A DNA stretch of 64,000 nt from Camillea tinctor (taxonomy: Eukaryota > Ascomycota > Sordariomycetes > Xylariales > Xylariaceae). The stretch lies in the NCBI GenBank assembly GCA_022578605.1, contig MU394052.1, forward strand, positions 1,240,001 through 1,304,000, in the 5' to 3' direction. Below, piece after piece: positions 9,396 through 21,900 of the stretch (positions within the stretch are counted from its first letter, which is position 1; each line of letters opens with the position of its first letter). The translations under genes were made by a program, and so were the position numbers. The notes under the pieces were generated by a model, which was not told where the DNA came from, searched no databases, and worked only from the letters and a program-made list of their open reading frames with translations.

Positions 9396-12300
9396 ATGCG
9401 AGGTCTATTCTTATATTGGCTCTTGTCGCTGATATGGATGCTCTTTTCTGGCCAGGGGATCGAAGCAGGCGGGTTATGATCATCCATTGTCTTGAACTCT
9501 GTTAAGCTAACTAAACTTCTCTTTAAGCCCCTCCTCATCCTTCTCCCACAAGTACGACGCTAGAAGAGGTCCACGTTATTGTATTCGTTGATTGTCCGTC
9601 GGGGGAGGTCACTCCACCGGCTGTTGGTTCATCCTCCTCGACGACTTCTACGGGGTTAACTATAACGAGCTGTCGGTGTTCTTCCACAGTAACTATCACT
9701 GTGCCGCCAGAGCCATCGTCTATTACCTATACACCTATACCACCGGTGGCCACAACTGTGGTTTCACTACCTAATGAGCAATCAACGACTATTACAATTC
9801 CTGCCAATGGTATCACAACCATTTCTCTTTCCATTATTGGACTAACTACTATTTCGGCTCCGACCCCCCCTGTCCGGGCCACAACGATTTCTCTGCCAGA
9901 TGGATCATCGACAACCATCAACCTTCCTACTGATGGTTCTACTATTGTCCCCCTCCCAGGGATCGGATTAACCACTATATCTATATCACCTCCTCCTAGC
10001 TCAACACCTCCCGGAATCACTGCTTCGTCGGCTCTAGACACTACATCACAGAGCACCGTAGCATCATCAGTGCCAACAATATCAACAACGGGAAGTCCTC
10101 ATACAAGTCCATCAGAAGGAAGTCCGTCAGTCACACCAACTACATCGGGAGGAGCAAAATTATCACCGACAAGTACAAGTCAAACTCAGGAATTCACACC
10201 AATTGCATCCACAAGCACCCCTGGAGCACAAGGCTCATCAGCTTCAAGTGGGACTTCTCAGCAAACTGGAACTGAAACGATATCATGGAACATTAACCCC
10301 ACCATGGGCTTTATGTCCATTCCCTCGTTGGTCGTCACAGTAGAGTCTATCGATTACTATGCTGTACCTGATGACGATCCACTGGTCATTCTGCTGGATG
10401 ACGATGAAGGCACGGAGGTGGCCATCGGGTCAGACCGAGTGGCTTTTGGAAGCGAAACGATTATGTATCCGTCGCCAGTAACCTCGCAAACTATCATCAG
10501 CCAATCTGGTCATTCTGTTACACTCAGACCTCGACCCTCCCAAACTCCAGCACTCGGATCAAACCCCCAGGAGACCCAGGCTGCCGGACAGCAGATTTTA
10601 CAATCATATGCCCAATGGGGTAGCCAACTCGACCAACAATTCACGAGCTTCTTTCAGTCTATGTGGAGATTGACACTCTTCTTGAATGTGCCGGCAGGGC
10701 AACCGCCTCCTACTTTCCTTGGGCCATTGGAAAGTCTCCTTGGTTCTGTGAGCGACGAGGCAATAGAGCTTGATAACTTGCTAAGCACCGATCCATTCAG
10801 AGAGTTCCAAGACTTTGCGAGTTGGTCTACAAATAGCTTTCGAATCTCGAACCCGGGCAAACCATTCGTAGACTGGCTAACGGACATATTGGGCACCGTC
10901 GCGGGACCTAAGATTCGCAATATAGCCCGTACATTCCCAGGCGCGATTTCCAAAATCCAGGGCATCGCGAGGATGCTTTCTCGTCGCTCATGGCGCAGCA
11001 CCGCTAAGCTCACGACGCATTTATTGAAGTATCAGACCCAATACATGGGAAGAGGAACAGGAGTAGGAATCGCCGTTGCCGTCGGGATAACTGCTGCCGT
11101 ACTAACAAAGACTTCCGGTCCAGTCGTCGAGGAGCCACCAAAGGATGGGTCGAAGCGGTCATGGTATATGAAGTGTAACGAGGGTACATATCCTATAATA
11201 TACCAGACCACCATCGCATGGATTGATGGCGCTGTTGGCCACCAGGTCGGGTCTGACCCGAAATTTTCGAACACCGGGCAGGGGTATTTTACAACGCTAG
11301 ACGAGGAGATAGGCAAGATGAAGATGAAACAGATCGAACTGTATCCGTACATTACGTTCATTGATCTTCACGCCGATGAGGAGCAGACAGACCTACTGCG
11401 GCAATACGCCCCAATTATCTGGCCCAGTATGGATATTTCAGAGCCTGTCTTTGACTCAGAGAATTATACCAACAATACAGAGCAGCCCAAGCAAGGCAAG
11501 TTAGGGGATGATGGTTTGAATCTGGAGGCTTTGCCTGCCCCGTTTGACGAGTCTTTCTGGCACCGGCGCTTGATGTCCATGAAGTCTAGCGATCAGTTGA
11601 GCCTAGATAAGCAAAAACTATACTTTCGAGACCCGTCACAGGGGCAAGGCATTACTGTCTTCGTCATGGATAGTGGATTCGATACGGATCATCTCAAGGT
11701 AAATAAATGTCTTGTCTTGATTCTTGATTTTATATTACTCTATTGTATGGTTTACTGACCTGCTATCTCAAGTTCGAATATAGGACACAAGATAAGCAAG
11801 ATTCGGAGTACACATATGTCCCCGAAGAGCGCTTAATGCAGCCAGATGGGTCGGATCCATTGCTCTGGCCTACGAATAATATTCAAGACAATTTTCTTAT
11901 CAATGGTCGACCGCTCCTTGGGGTGAGTAATTCTAGAAGTCATCTATTAACCCCATCCCGACCCGTCTCATGAGTGAACGCTGCCTATTATAGCCAAGTG
12001 TATAGAATCTGGCTCCTAAGGCCCAATGTCAAGAAAGATGAATTACCAAATATGTCAATTACTGACTCCTAATATGTTAGCATGGCACAGGAGTCGCAGC
12101 TCTTGCCATAGGGACTAGACATGGTATTGCATCGAAAGCAGATCCATATTTTGTCAAAGTCGGAAGTATCACAAGCAATGATCCTCTTGAAGGGACATGG
12201 AAATTCAACTCAATATACCCATGCGCTCTTGACGATGCATTTCAACATATCATCGAGGTTATCGAGACACGCCACTTACAGGGAAAGGCTGTAGTCAACC

Positions 12301-14068
12301 TTTCTTTAGGCATACATATGTGGCAAGTTGACCCAGTTCCAAACTATTGGCCGAGGCTAGATACAATCTTTAGACGCCATATTGAGAGGCTCGCAGAACT
12401 CGGTGTCCTATTCTGTATTCCAACAATAAATAGTGGCTATGGAAAGCCACTTCTTATTCCTATAGGCGATGCCTACCCACAGATCCTTGGTGCTCCAGAC
12501 AACAATATAGTCACGGTGGGCTCCGTAGGCCGCAATGGGATTCTCCAACCATGGTCGTCGCCGGAAGGAAGCTCACACGGTGGGTCTCCCGGATCGATAA
12601 CCGTGTACGCTGGGGGGTCAAACGTCGAGACAATTAGCAAAGGTGGCTTCCCAATCACGTTTTCGGGTAGTAGCTTTGCTGTCCCTCAGGTGGTAAGTTG
12701 CTTCTAACTCCATAATAAGCATCATCATCTTTAGGACCTACACTGAAGACGAACTAATTTGAATAGGCTGGCTTAATTGCCTACTTTCTAGCACTACCCG
12801 AGAATGCGGATCGCTTCAAGTGGACGGGGGACGGGATTGACTTGGTTATGCAAGTCAAGGATTACCTTGTCGATAGATCATATCGGCGTATTCGTATGAA
12901 GGACCAGCACTATTCTCTTTGGGTTCCATTCCCCCTTCCCACCGATGTCAATGTGGCATACAATGACGCATGGGGGCCACAAGTCCGTAAGTATATCCAC
13001 GGGGTAGCCTGCTTAGCCTAACCCCTAAAGATATATATTGAGTATCTGACCCCTATACTTCTAGCATGTGGTTCAGGAGATACAAACCCACAGGACCCTT
13101 TGGGCGAAGAATATCAATGCCCAAACCCGTCGACCACACCGGCAAGTTCGCCCACGAGTTCATTATCATTAGATACAACCTTGTCACCAACTATCACCAC
13201 CATGGCCATTCCTCCCCCTCCCCCACCAGTTACCCAGTTGTTACCTAGCGGTGCTACATGGAATAGCTCTGTGCCTCATCTTACCACTGAAATGTCTGCC
13301 ACAACCTATTCGGAGTCCACCTGGACCGGCTCGGTGCCATTAACGAGCACAGATAGCACAAGCACGGTCATAGACACAAGTACAAGTACAACGACACCAT
13401 CAGAGACGCCGGTGAACTCGCCGACGACCACGGCCTCGACTTTGGCCCTCTCCACCCTCTACTACAACGCTTCGACAGCGGCCGGGTGCACAAGTGATAT
13501 GTGCACCGAGTGTGCTGATGGATTTCACCAAAGCTGCGTGACGGTCGAGGACAAAAATGAGGTGCAGTGCGTGTGCGTCTGGAACTCGGCGTGTGTTCGG
13601 GACCCCAGGATTCGGGGTAGGTGTGCTTTCTGTGTTTCCCCCCTTTAGCCTTACAGCAATAAATATGGGGAAGAGTGACTGAGAGAAGACCCAAGATTTA
13701 TTCAACTTCCTAGGTTTGCTAACGTGAAGGTATTGCAGGAGAATGTGATCAACCCTGTCCTGACCCGGGTCAAGTACGGGACTGCGAGACAGATTTCCCG
13801 GAAATCGACCCGACATCGTATCCTAATGGGTGAGTTCATACCTAGTTTGCTCTATCTACCCCCTTACACCCCCCTTTTCTTCTTTTTCTTCTCCTCAAGA
13901 CCCCTCTCCCCCTTTCTAGTTAACTAACCCAGGGAAAAAAACAGATATTGCCAATGCGTTGACAATATTTGCAAGAGTGACACCGACTGCACAGGTACGT
14001 GCGGAACACAGTTTATCAGAATGGTTTGCGCTATCGAGAACGGCGCGGGTAAGTGTAGGTGTCCATAG
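9396..14068 (+). CDS. Secreted subtilisin-like protease (S8) with Ser/Thr-rich stalk and Cys-rich tail
   Basis: Eight predicted exons: 9396-9472, 9553-11698, 11773-11922, 12081-12692, 12767-12986, 13065-13616, 13739-13829 and 13945-14068; all phases agree and give 1323 residues. Exon 1 encodes a signal peptide (MRGLFLYWLLSLIWMLFSG) and is the least certain. Next come a Ser/Thr/Pro-rich region containing two 42-residue repeats, and a region of unknown fold. The S8 domain has Asp732 (VFVMDSGFDTDH), His792 (HGTGVAALA) and Ser989 (GSSFAVPQ, where most have GTSMA). A second Ser/Thr linker and a Cys-rich module with many CxC pairs end the protein. It is probably secreted or wall-bound. Two acceptors are AAG. 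The substrate is unknown. Confidence 0.8.
9740..9991 (+). repeat. Two tandem 126-bp coding repeats in the subtilase stalk
   Basis: Units at 9740-9865 and 9866-9991 encode 42 residues each, both of the pattern PPV-TT-SLP-STTI-(I/L)P-G-T-I-IGLTTIS. They are diverged at the nucleotide level and keep frame. Confidence 0.8.
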
Positions 14069-14872
14069 CAAGCCGGAGATGGATAGCTAAGGCGCTATTC
14101 TCGCCACGGTGGAGTAAGATTGTTATTAGAAGGGGATTTAGTGATTTCTTCTCTCGCCTATGTCAGCAGTCGCTGTTAGAAACAGAAAACGGAAAGAAAA
14201 AAAATAAGCCTTCAGGTTCTAAATAGTAATGGTTAGGTAGTATCATTAATAGTATAAATACTGTATAAGCCTGACTTAGGCTTCTTATATATGCCATCTT
14301 TCTTTCCTCTTTAGAGGCTAAGGCCAACTAAGGGAAGATGTAGCCTTTTTTTTTCTAAAAGCATGATCGATAATGATGGTTTCATGTCTAGAAGCAAACT
14401 GATGGCTTGGTATGCAGAGCATGTATCGGCATCAGCAACCAACTAGTATAGATGACTCAACGATAGATTGAAAAGCGTAGCAAAAAAATAAAGGGGAAAT
14501 TGGAAAATAGCCTGAACCGACTGAATGCGGTTTGGCAGACAAATGCCTACATATACATGGTCTTGGATCGACATTGATGGGAGCCGAGAAGACAAGAAAA
14601 ATAGAGAGAGCGAAGCATATATACAAAACGGATGACTATGACAATGTTAAGCTGGACCGAACGAGAGAGTAAGGCGACGATGAATATGTAATGATGATAG
14701 CGATGATAATGCCGAAAACAAAAACCTCCCCTTTCGAGGAGGGGGCTCTCTATTTAGATGCATGTGAGAATCTCATGACTTCGTCTTCTCATCTTCTAAT
14801 TGCTGGATATTTTTGGTCTTTTTTTATAATCTTTAACCCCCCCCCCCTCTCCGTATTAGACCCTCCCTCTTT
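14069..14872. other. Convergent intergenic region
   Basis: Lies between the 3' ends of the subtilase and the DUF1479 gene. It contains T- and A-runs and a C-run at about 14838-14847; no gene is supported. Confidence 0.5.
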
Positions 14873-17056
14873 TTACTTCTCTTTCCCTTTCCCCTTATCC
14901 CTCCTTTCTTTATCCCGGGCCGCCGACGTCGCTGGTGGTAGTAGTGGCGGCACTGGGCTGCTCGCCCGCGTTGGCATGTAGAAGTCGTACCGGTCGGGGA
15001 ACAGTATGATGTTTGCGAGCCGGACGACCTCGGCCTCGGCGTGCGTGCTCGACGCCACCGACGCCGACGACTTCTCGCTAGCCGCCTCGCCCCCTGATTT
15101 CCCCGCGTCGTCCATCTCCGTGTCCTTCTTCTCGTCTATCTTCTCGTCCGTCGAGATCGGCGAGCCCTCCTTAGTCGACGTGCCCGTATTGGTCGTGGTC
15201 GCTGAGTCGTCCGTTGCTGCTCCGGGGAGCCCCACCGGCTTGCCTAGCGTCCACGGCGCCAGCCCCATCGCTTGTAGGCCCTCCTCGCCACCAACCTCCC
15301 GGATCTCCTTCTCGCCCAAGCGCCCCGTGTGCGGGGCCTCACTGCCGAGGCCGGTGCCCGTGGAGTCGAAGTCGGGGCCCGGGTGCCCACGCAGAAACGC
15401 CTTGCGCTGGCGCGCGAGAAATAGTGCGTTCGTCTGGGTCAGCGGAGCGGCCGGCGTGTACACCAGCATGGAGGTGGTAGGGCCTTCGCCCGTCGGGGTC
15501 TGCGGTTTGCTCGCCGTGCGGTAGTTGGTATTGGAGAACTGGTACGCCTGGTCTGGGTGCCAGATGATGTAGTCGCCCGCCTGCAGCGTCGGCGGCGTCA
15601 CGAGGCTCTTGTCGAGCTGCAGGTGCGGGTGCCATGCGGCTGTCACGCGCTGTGCATGGCCCGGGACGGCGCCGTGTATTATCGTCGACTGCTCTTTGTC
15701 AAGCGACCAGTTCGAAGGGTCTAGATACCTTTCCCACTCCTCGGCGCTGTCGTCGCCCTGATCTGGCGGCCCTTCCTTCGGCGAGAAAAACGGTCGCAGG
15801 AGGAAATACGCCGTCGACAACTTTGGCGACGGCAGCAATCGTATCATGCCCGGTTCCACCACCGTCAGAGCTAGTATCCCCTGAAATAGGCGCATCATCG
15901 AACATGCGCCGGCGCCATTGTAGAGATCGGATGTCGCGTTGATACGTCCCGCCGGATCCCATGCGTTGTATGATTCCCAATCGCCCCTGAATATTGCATC
16001 GTAGAGACCACATCTCCCATACCCATCCTGTTCCCAGCGCTCTAAACTGCCATTATCTACCTGCGCGATCTGTGCCGAAGATGCCGCCGCCGCCGCAATC
16101 AAGCTGTCCTCGTGCGATGCAGCAGTCACGGCTCCATTTACGGTAATGCTCCCGTTTGAGATGGACTCGATTCTAATGCGGTCTGCGTAAGTGATCGGAA
16201 ACCTCGTCGCGAGCCTATCATCGTCATTCGTATTCCATAGCGACATGGCAAATCGCTGCGCCTGCAGCACGTTCGGATGCGCGCGGGAGCGCACCTGCGC
16301 CGGTGTCCAAAAGAAATCGAAACACGTTGGATCTTGCGCCGGCGGCGGCTTGAATTCGTGTTTCGTCTCGAGATATTTCTTAGTCTCCTCAACCCACGAG
16401 CTGGCATCGGTGGGCGGTACAACACCTCTTATCACGCCGATTCCGTAGCGCTTCAGGCGAGCGCCGAACGGTTCAACTTTATCGGCATCGTCGATCTCGC
16501 TGAAATCAATTGACGGGATCAAGTCAGCACCGTGGCGCTCAATGTGCTTCACTTCATCACGAAGAGCTGTGATCAAGCGCCCCCAGGAGGCTTCAAGCGC
16601 GGGTTCGTGGCCGGCAACTAGACGACGCTTCAAACTACCAAATCGTGAGGGGAGAGGTACGGGTTGGGTGCCATAAAATGATAAGACGGGTGGCTCCATG
16701 CTTTTCATGAAAGGTCTTTGCCTACTTTTAGCAGTTCTACCGTCTCTGTGGTCACTATTCCTCGAGCGCTTGATTCCAATTACACTAATATGCGGCTGAA
16801 TATTAGCAGTTGATGATGTCGGAGTCGTTGTTGTCGTTGTCGATGTCGATGTCGATGTCGTCCCAGCCGACGAAGATGTGATCGTGGTTGTGGTGGGTGG
16901 TGTCGCCGACATGGTGGTGGTGACAGCGGCCGTCGCAGCCGTAGCGGTAGCAGTAGCAGTAGCAGTAGCAGTAACACCAGCAGCAGCAGCCATGGCTCCC
17001 TCGAAGGGGGAGGGGAGCGCGGCGGCTGTGCGCTGTACCACATCAACGTTGGACAT
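14873..17056 (-). CDS. DUF1479 family protein (2-oxoglutarate/Fe(II) dioxygenase-like fold)
   Basis: A single open frame of 727 residues. The first 90 residues are low complexity: alternating Ala-Thr, then Thr/Ser runs, partly from a GTAGCA microsatellite. The family core spans about 125-590, with FGARLKRYGIGVIRGVV, CFDFFWTPAQV, SMMRLFQGILALTVVEPG, STAYFLLRPFFSP, TAAWHPHLQL and GDYIIWHPDQAY, all typical of DUF1479 (YbiU-like) proteins. The histidines in the last two motifs are likely metal-site candidates, but I cannot assign ligands without a structure. The C-terminal 130 residues are acidic and Ser/Thr-rich, ending in a basic tail (DKERRDKGKGKEK). DUF1479 enzymes lack a firmly known substrate. 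The start is the first ATG of the frame, preceded by GC-rich promoter DNA. Confidence 0.82.
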   Translation of the reverse strand: MSNVDVVQRTAAALPSPFEGAMAAAAGVTATATATATATAATAAVTTTMSATPPTTTTITSSSAGTTSTSTSTTTTTTPTSSTANIQPHISVIGIKRSRNSDHRDGRTAKSRQRPFMKSMEPPVLSFYGTQPVPLPSRFGSLKRRLVAGHEPALEASWGRLITALRDEVKHIERHGADLIPSIDFSEIDDADKVEPFGARLKRYGIGVIRGVVPPTDASSWVEETKKYLETKHEFKPPPAQDPTCFDFFWTPAQVRSRAHPNVLQAQRFAMSLWNTNDDDRLATRFPITYADRIRIESISNGSITVNGAVTAASHEDSLIAAAAASSAQIAQVDNGSLERWEQDGYGRCGLYDAIFRGDWESYNAWDPAGRINATSDLYNGAGACSMMRLFQGILALTVVEPGMIRLLPSPKLSTAYFLLRPFFSPKEGPPDQGDDSAEEWERYLDPSNWSLDKEQSTIIHGAVPGHAQRVTAAWHPHLQLDKSLVTPPTLQAGDYIIWHPDQAYQFSNTNYRTASKPQTPTGEGPTTSMLVYTPAAPLTQTNALFLARQRKAFLRGHPGPDFDSTGTGLGSEAPHTGRLGEKEIREVGGEEGLQAMGLAPWTLGKPVGLPGAATDDSATTTNTGTSTKEGSPISTDEKIDEKKDTEMDDAGKSGGEAASEKSSASVASSTHAEAEVVRLANIILFPDRYDFYMPTRASSPVPPLLPPATSAARDKERRDKGKGKEK
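16941..16992. repeat. GTAGCA/CAG microsatellite inside the DUF1479 reading frame
   Basis: Repeated GTAGCA then CAGCAG units, a multiple of three, encoding the Ala-Thr run near residue 30 of the DUF1479 protein. Length changes here would keep frame. Confidence 0.8.
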
Positions 17057-18930
17057 CTCAGCCTTTTTCCCTGCTGCGTGGCCTGCGTGGCCTGTGTCTC
17101 CTGACCTCTGTTGTGCTGTCTGGCTCGGCCATTCAGATTCCGTTCCCTCTATTCTTCCCTGACCACCGCGGGGTTCGCAGGGTCTAAATACGGCAAAGCC
17201 TCCCAGGTTTGGGTGGATGAGGGGGGACGAGGGGGACGATACCCCCCCTGGAGGATGAGCGACGGCATGGGTATACCCCGTTACGGCAGTCCGGCCCGAA
17301 CAGGCACGATTGCGGGTGCACCATTCTAGATGGACGAGTCGGCTCGAAGCTCCGTGAGCCTAGACCAGACCATTCAGGAAATCACTTCGTCAGCGGTCCG
17401 TCGCACCAGCAGCAACGCGTGTACAAAGCAGCAGCCCGTCCTAGCATATGATTCTCGACTCTCGATAGCCAAATATATTGATTGAGCTGACCCGTCTCGA
17501 TTGGTCGGGATTTCAACAGGTAGAATCTCCGTTCACACGTTAGTTGGCCATGAGGTGCAAACCTAGTGACCCAGAAGCGAGCGAAAGAGAGAATAGGAAG
17601 AGAGACAAAGAGGAGGCGGAAAAGCTACATATTAGATAGACCCGCTCCTGTTCAATACTCTCACCTCACGTCTACGTTCGTAAGTACACTACAGATTATA
17701 ACGCCCGAAAAAGCTCTCTCGGGCCACTTGCCGTCCGCCACATGCTAGTCGGAATAAAAGGCGATCTAAGCCTTCTAAGCAAGCGAGATCAAACACTGAC
17801 TACTGAACCCTGTAAAGATCAGAACCAAAGAAGGGGGAAAGAGAAAAAAGGACCAGGAATGTCTATGCGTAACTTTTTTTTTCTAGAATAGGTAAGAGAA
17901 CAACTAGGTTACGCATATCTGATCCACATAGCAGTCCAAACAATCGGTTGATGTTGATCAGAGGAGGATGATCTTCAAACCAAGCCCTACATACTGTAAG
18001 CCACCGTCATTGAGCAGAGAAAGAGACGGGGGGGGGGGCTTTTGAGGAGCATCAATGCAGCTGGGGAGAAACCAAGTGCTTTTCCGACACGTTGGTTCGT
18101 TTCTGGAGTATGGGTAACGTTGCTAGCAACAAAATATGCCGAAGAATTGCGTGATTGATGATCATACAGAAACCAAACAAGTTTCGCGTCGATAGTCTAC
18201 TGATTAGTTGTATAATATCGTAACTTAGGTACATAGGTAGAAGATTTGCAGAGCGTTTATTATTGTCGAAAGGTAGAAAATGATCGACTGCTATCAGCTG
18301 CAATAAACTGGCTCTCGGCTGCGTGTAAGTGAGAAGCCTCCAGGAATTCCTTACCAGGTATGTATCGTATCGAAAGCAAGTCGATGACTAATTGAATATG
18401 CCCTCGCCTTTCTGTTATCCGCGAGGGATAGATGGTGCTCTTTAGTCTTAATGGTCGGTCAAGACTAAGCATCGCAAATTGCAATATGTAGTACCTAATC
18501 TCTAGCCACCACGGATCAATGTACTGGGTTAGAGAATTGTCACTGGAAACACCATGCCTCACTACACATCACTTTCGAGAGGTCCAGCTCTCTGATGTAC
18601 ATGGAGTAGAATACTTTATTTCCTTCCCTCTTCCGCCTACTTTGAACTTATACGACCACATAGCAGCCAGGCTTGCAGTCGGCCACCAGGTCCGACGCCC
18701 TAGCAGCCGCATGATGCAACCTAGTAATGGGTCGACAACTTGCCTAGTAATACCTAACCCGGGCTTCCGGGTCTATTACCGTAGTTCACATAACAATTCG
18801 TAGGTAAAATCAAAAACGTTCTCCCGAAATTATACATCATAAAACTTCGGCTCCTGGCCGCTGAATCGACGCACTCGATTCGTGGAACTTGAACAACCGT
18901 CGTGCACGTCTTTTCTAACACAGCAGCTTA
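17057..18930. other. Intergenic, no gene recognised
   Basis: About 1.9 kb between the DUF1479 start and the RdRP 3' end. It holds a G-run of about 11 at 18028-18038. Open frames at 18052-18303, 18260-18562 and 18519-18803 show no protein signature. Confidence 0.5.
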
Positions 18931-21900
18931 TCATCCCCGTCTCCCGGTATTCACACCGGGAAAACCACCTCCCATAATTGCTGTTCTGAACAGAGCATCA
19001 TCCTGTTTTATAGCATACTCTAGCTCACGCAAAGCGCAACTAGCTGCGACGACTTTGAAGCTTTGGAATTCAATCGAACCCTTTTTGGAGCCTCGGAACA
19101 CGTTGGGCCTAGTCACACCTACATGTAGACATGCTATGCTCAGCTCTAGTGACGAAGGATTCAGTCCAACCCCGCCATAGTCGTCGTCTTCGTCACTGTC
19201 GTCGTCATCTTTATCATCTCCCTCGTTCATCTGCTTCTTATGAATAAGGGCCTGTACCCATTTTGAGATTCTATCGAACTCGTCTTTAAGACGCACTGAT
19301 TTGTCTCTCTGTCGCCGCGTCTGAATACCAGACTTGTTGAAGATAGAACCGGTGAATACTTCAAGCTCCGTGATGCCATCATATGAATGATCGGAATATT
19401 CAATAGTTGCTATCCAAATTGCATCGTCATATCTATAAATATGTTAATGAAACGAAATGCTTTCTTTAGGGGCCAAGCCTTCTTACGCTTGTCGAATGCT
19501 GCGAGCCTCTTCCAGGGCATTTTGCCAGTTTATGTCACCGAGACGCTTGCATTCTTGGTGTATGTGATTAAGCAACTCTTCCCAAACAGAAGGACCGACT
19601 CGGCGAACATTCTGGTGGATGTCATGTTTCCATATCCGCTTCTCGTCAATAGCACGGTACAGATTTCCAAGGATCTTCTTAGACCGGTAAAATCTATACT
19701 TTGGGCCAGTAAAATCATCTTCATCCTCTTCCATCGTATTTGCCACTGGAGCCTCAAAGGCTATTTCTGTCAGGTCTACGATATTTGCTGGAGGTGCAGG
19801 TGCCAGACTATTATGCATGTTAACAATACAAGTATATAATAGTGATATAGGAGCAAGGCATAGATCATGCCAGATAAGAGAGTATGAAGCCTGTTAGAAT
19901 TTAAACATGGACTTACAAATCTGGGCGAGCTGCAGTTCTCGGCAACGATCTTAGTTGCGTCATATCAACAGGTATTCCAGTTTTGGAATAATCCACACCC
20001 GTTGAGTGCATCTCAGCAAGTTTCTTGCACTCATCGCTGACGGTACCAGCGTCTTTCATGTCGGCCAGGATCATATGCTTGACGGCAATCGTTCCCAGTC
20101 TAAAAAGCGTTAGCTTCTATACGGCGAGATGAGCACATTCTCCTTGATTCTACTTACTGATCCGTTGCCATAAACTGGACGAAGAAATCTGTCATGTCCT
20201 CTCGTTGGACCTCTCGACCAATGTTTAATGGCGCGACGCGGGGATAGTCAGCCGGCTCAAAGTCCAAGAGATTTTTATTAATGGCAGCACTGTCCCATAT
20301 AATATGATATGTATCCCCGTCTTGAGTAATTAATTAGCGAAACATTCTTTAAAAGGTTGACGGGGATTGCTGTGAACACAAGCTATGTATATAGCCAGAA
20401 CAGGGTTCTCACAGTTACGTTGGTTACAAACAGCTTGCTCCCAAATTATCACAATAAATGAATCAAAACTATATCTGAAAGGACTACTGACCTAGATCAC
20501 CGCCACTCAGCTGGCTTGGGAGATCTCTCGTACCCTTCTGACTGAAGACTACGCAGTTGGAAAGCCTGCGGAGATAATGATCCTTGGGAGGGACGACAGC
20601 CCTTTTAATCTGAACATCTCCGGGGTGGAGTGCTGGGGACCTTGTCACTATAACGGGCTTGTTGTCTAGTTGAGTGTAATGGGTTCCCCGAAGTTTATCG
20701 AACGTGATGAAAATCTCGTCTTCTCCTAGGTAGTTGAATTCATCCATTACGCCGAAGAGGGTTACACCCTTTTCAACAGGAATTCGTGCTTTATGCTTGA
20801 GCAACCGAACTTCACGCAGCACTGTAGTTTCGACGACGGAACAAAGGAAGTTGTCCATCCTATAATCAATTCTGAGTTTTTGTAGACGCCGAATAAACTG
20901 AGGAAATCGAACTTGGTCTGCTACCTTCTGTCTTTTCAGGAAGATAATGGTGTTGTCAGTGTTCGAGGTGATCTTCCTCAACCGATCAAGCTCTTGATTT
21001 TGTAGCTTTAGAAACCACAACTTCGGAACTCCCATATCCTCAAGAATTTTGATCAACTGGCGGTTTAGAACAAGAGGGATTGGTTTATTCGCAACATCAC
21101 AAATTTCCAAGTTTGCCTTATCAGGGCTTTCAAATTTTACCATGGTTTCTGGTCTGATGCACATCTTCAAGCCTTTCAGGCGGTCGTCTAGAGAAAGCAC
21201 TGTGATATAAAGTTAGTAAATCCTTACCACAGACCAGTAGTGACCATATAACATCCCTTGAGAGGCAAAGCTGTGAACGATCTTTCTAACAAATACATAT
21301 TGGAAATACTTACTGCCTTTTGCACCGGCCCAGCGGATTTGGAAGCATGTAGCGGACCTCCACTTTGGGGGCAACCCTTCGTGAATCGCATACATCAATT
21401 CTCTTGAAATCGTGCCTACGCCGTCACTGAAAATTCTGGATCCGTCTTTAGACTTTACGTCAGGGATATTGTGTACCTTCACTCCGAGATGATCCAAGTT
21501 TGTTGAAAAGGGTGTCTCGGAGAAAGCCTGACCGATTCGCGCAGCGCAACGTGCTGGCGAAGTAATGTTGGTGAATTTCCCCAAGTCCGCTATAACACTA
21601 AAATATGTGTGAAGCTTGGTGTCGAAAAACGTAGCCATAAACCAGACGGCATGTGCCCGGAGAGAGGAGTGTGAAAAACCCAAGAACATGTAGGATCGCT
21701 GCGCGATCGTGACTCCGCTCAAGAGGACTTGTTTAAATCTCTTGTATACGTTATCGAGTGATACTTTGGCGTTAAAGTATAGGTCTTGGCCATCTTCATC
21801 ACAAAATTGGACACGCGCGAAGTAGCCTGTATGGTTTGGAAACTTTCGAAGAATGCGATTTTTGGCTTCGGGTTCTGGGCCCAGGAGCTGGATACGGCTA

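Noticed and set aside
18052..18803. Several 80-100-codon frames downstream of the RdRP gene
   Set aside because: They overlap one another on both strands, and none carries a motif or credible start.
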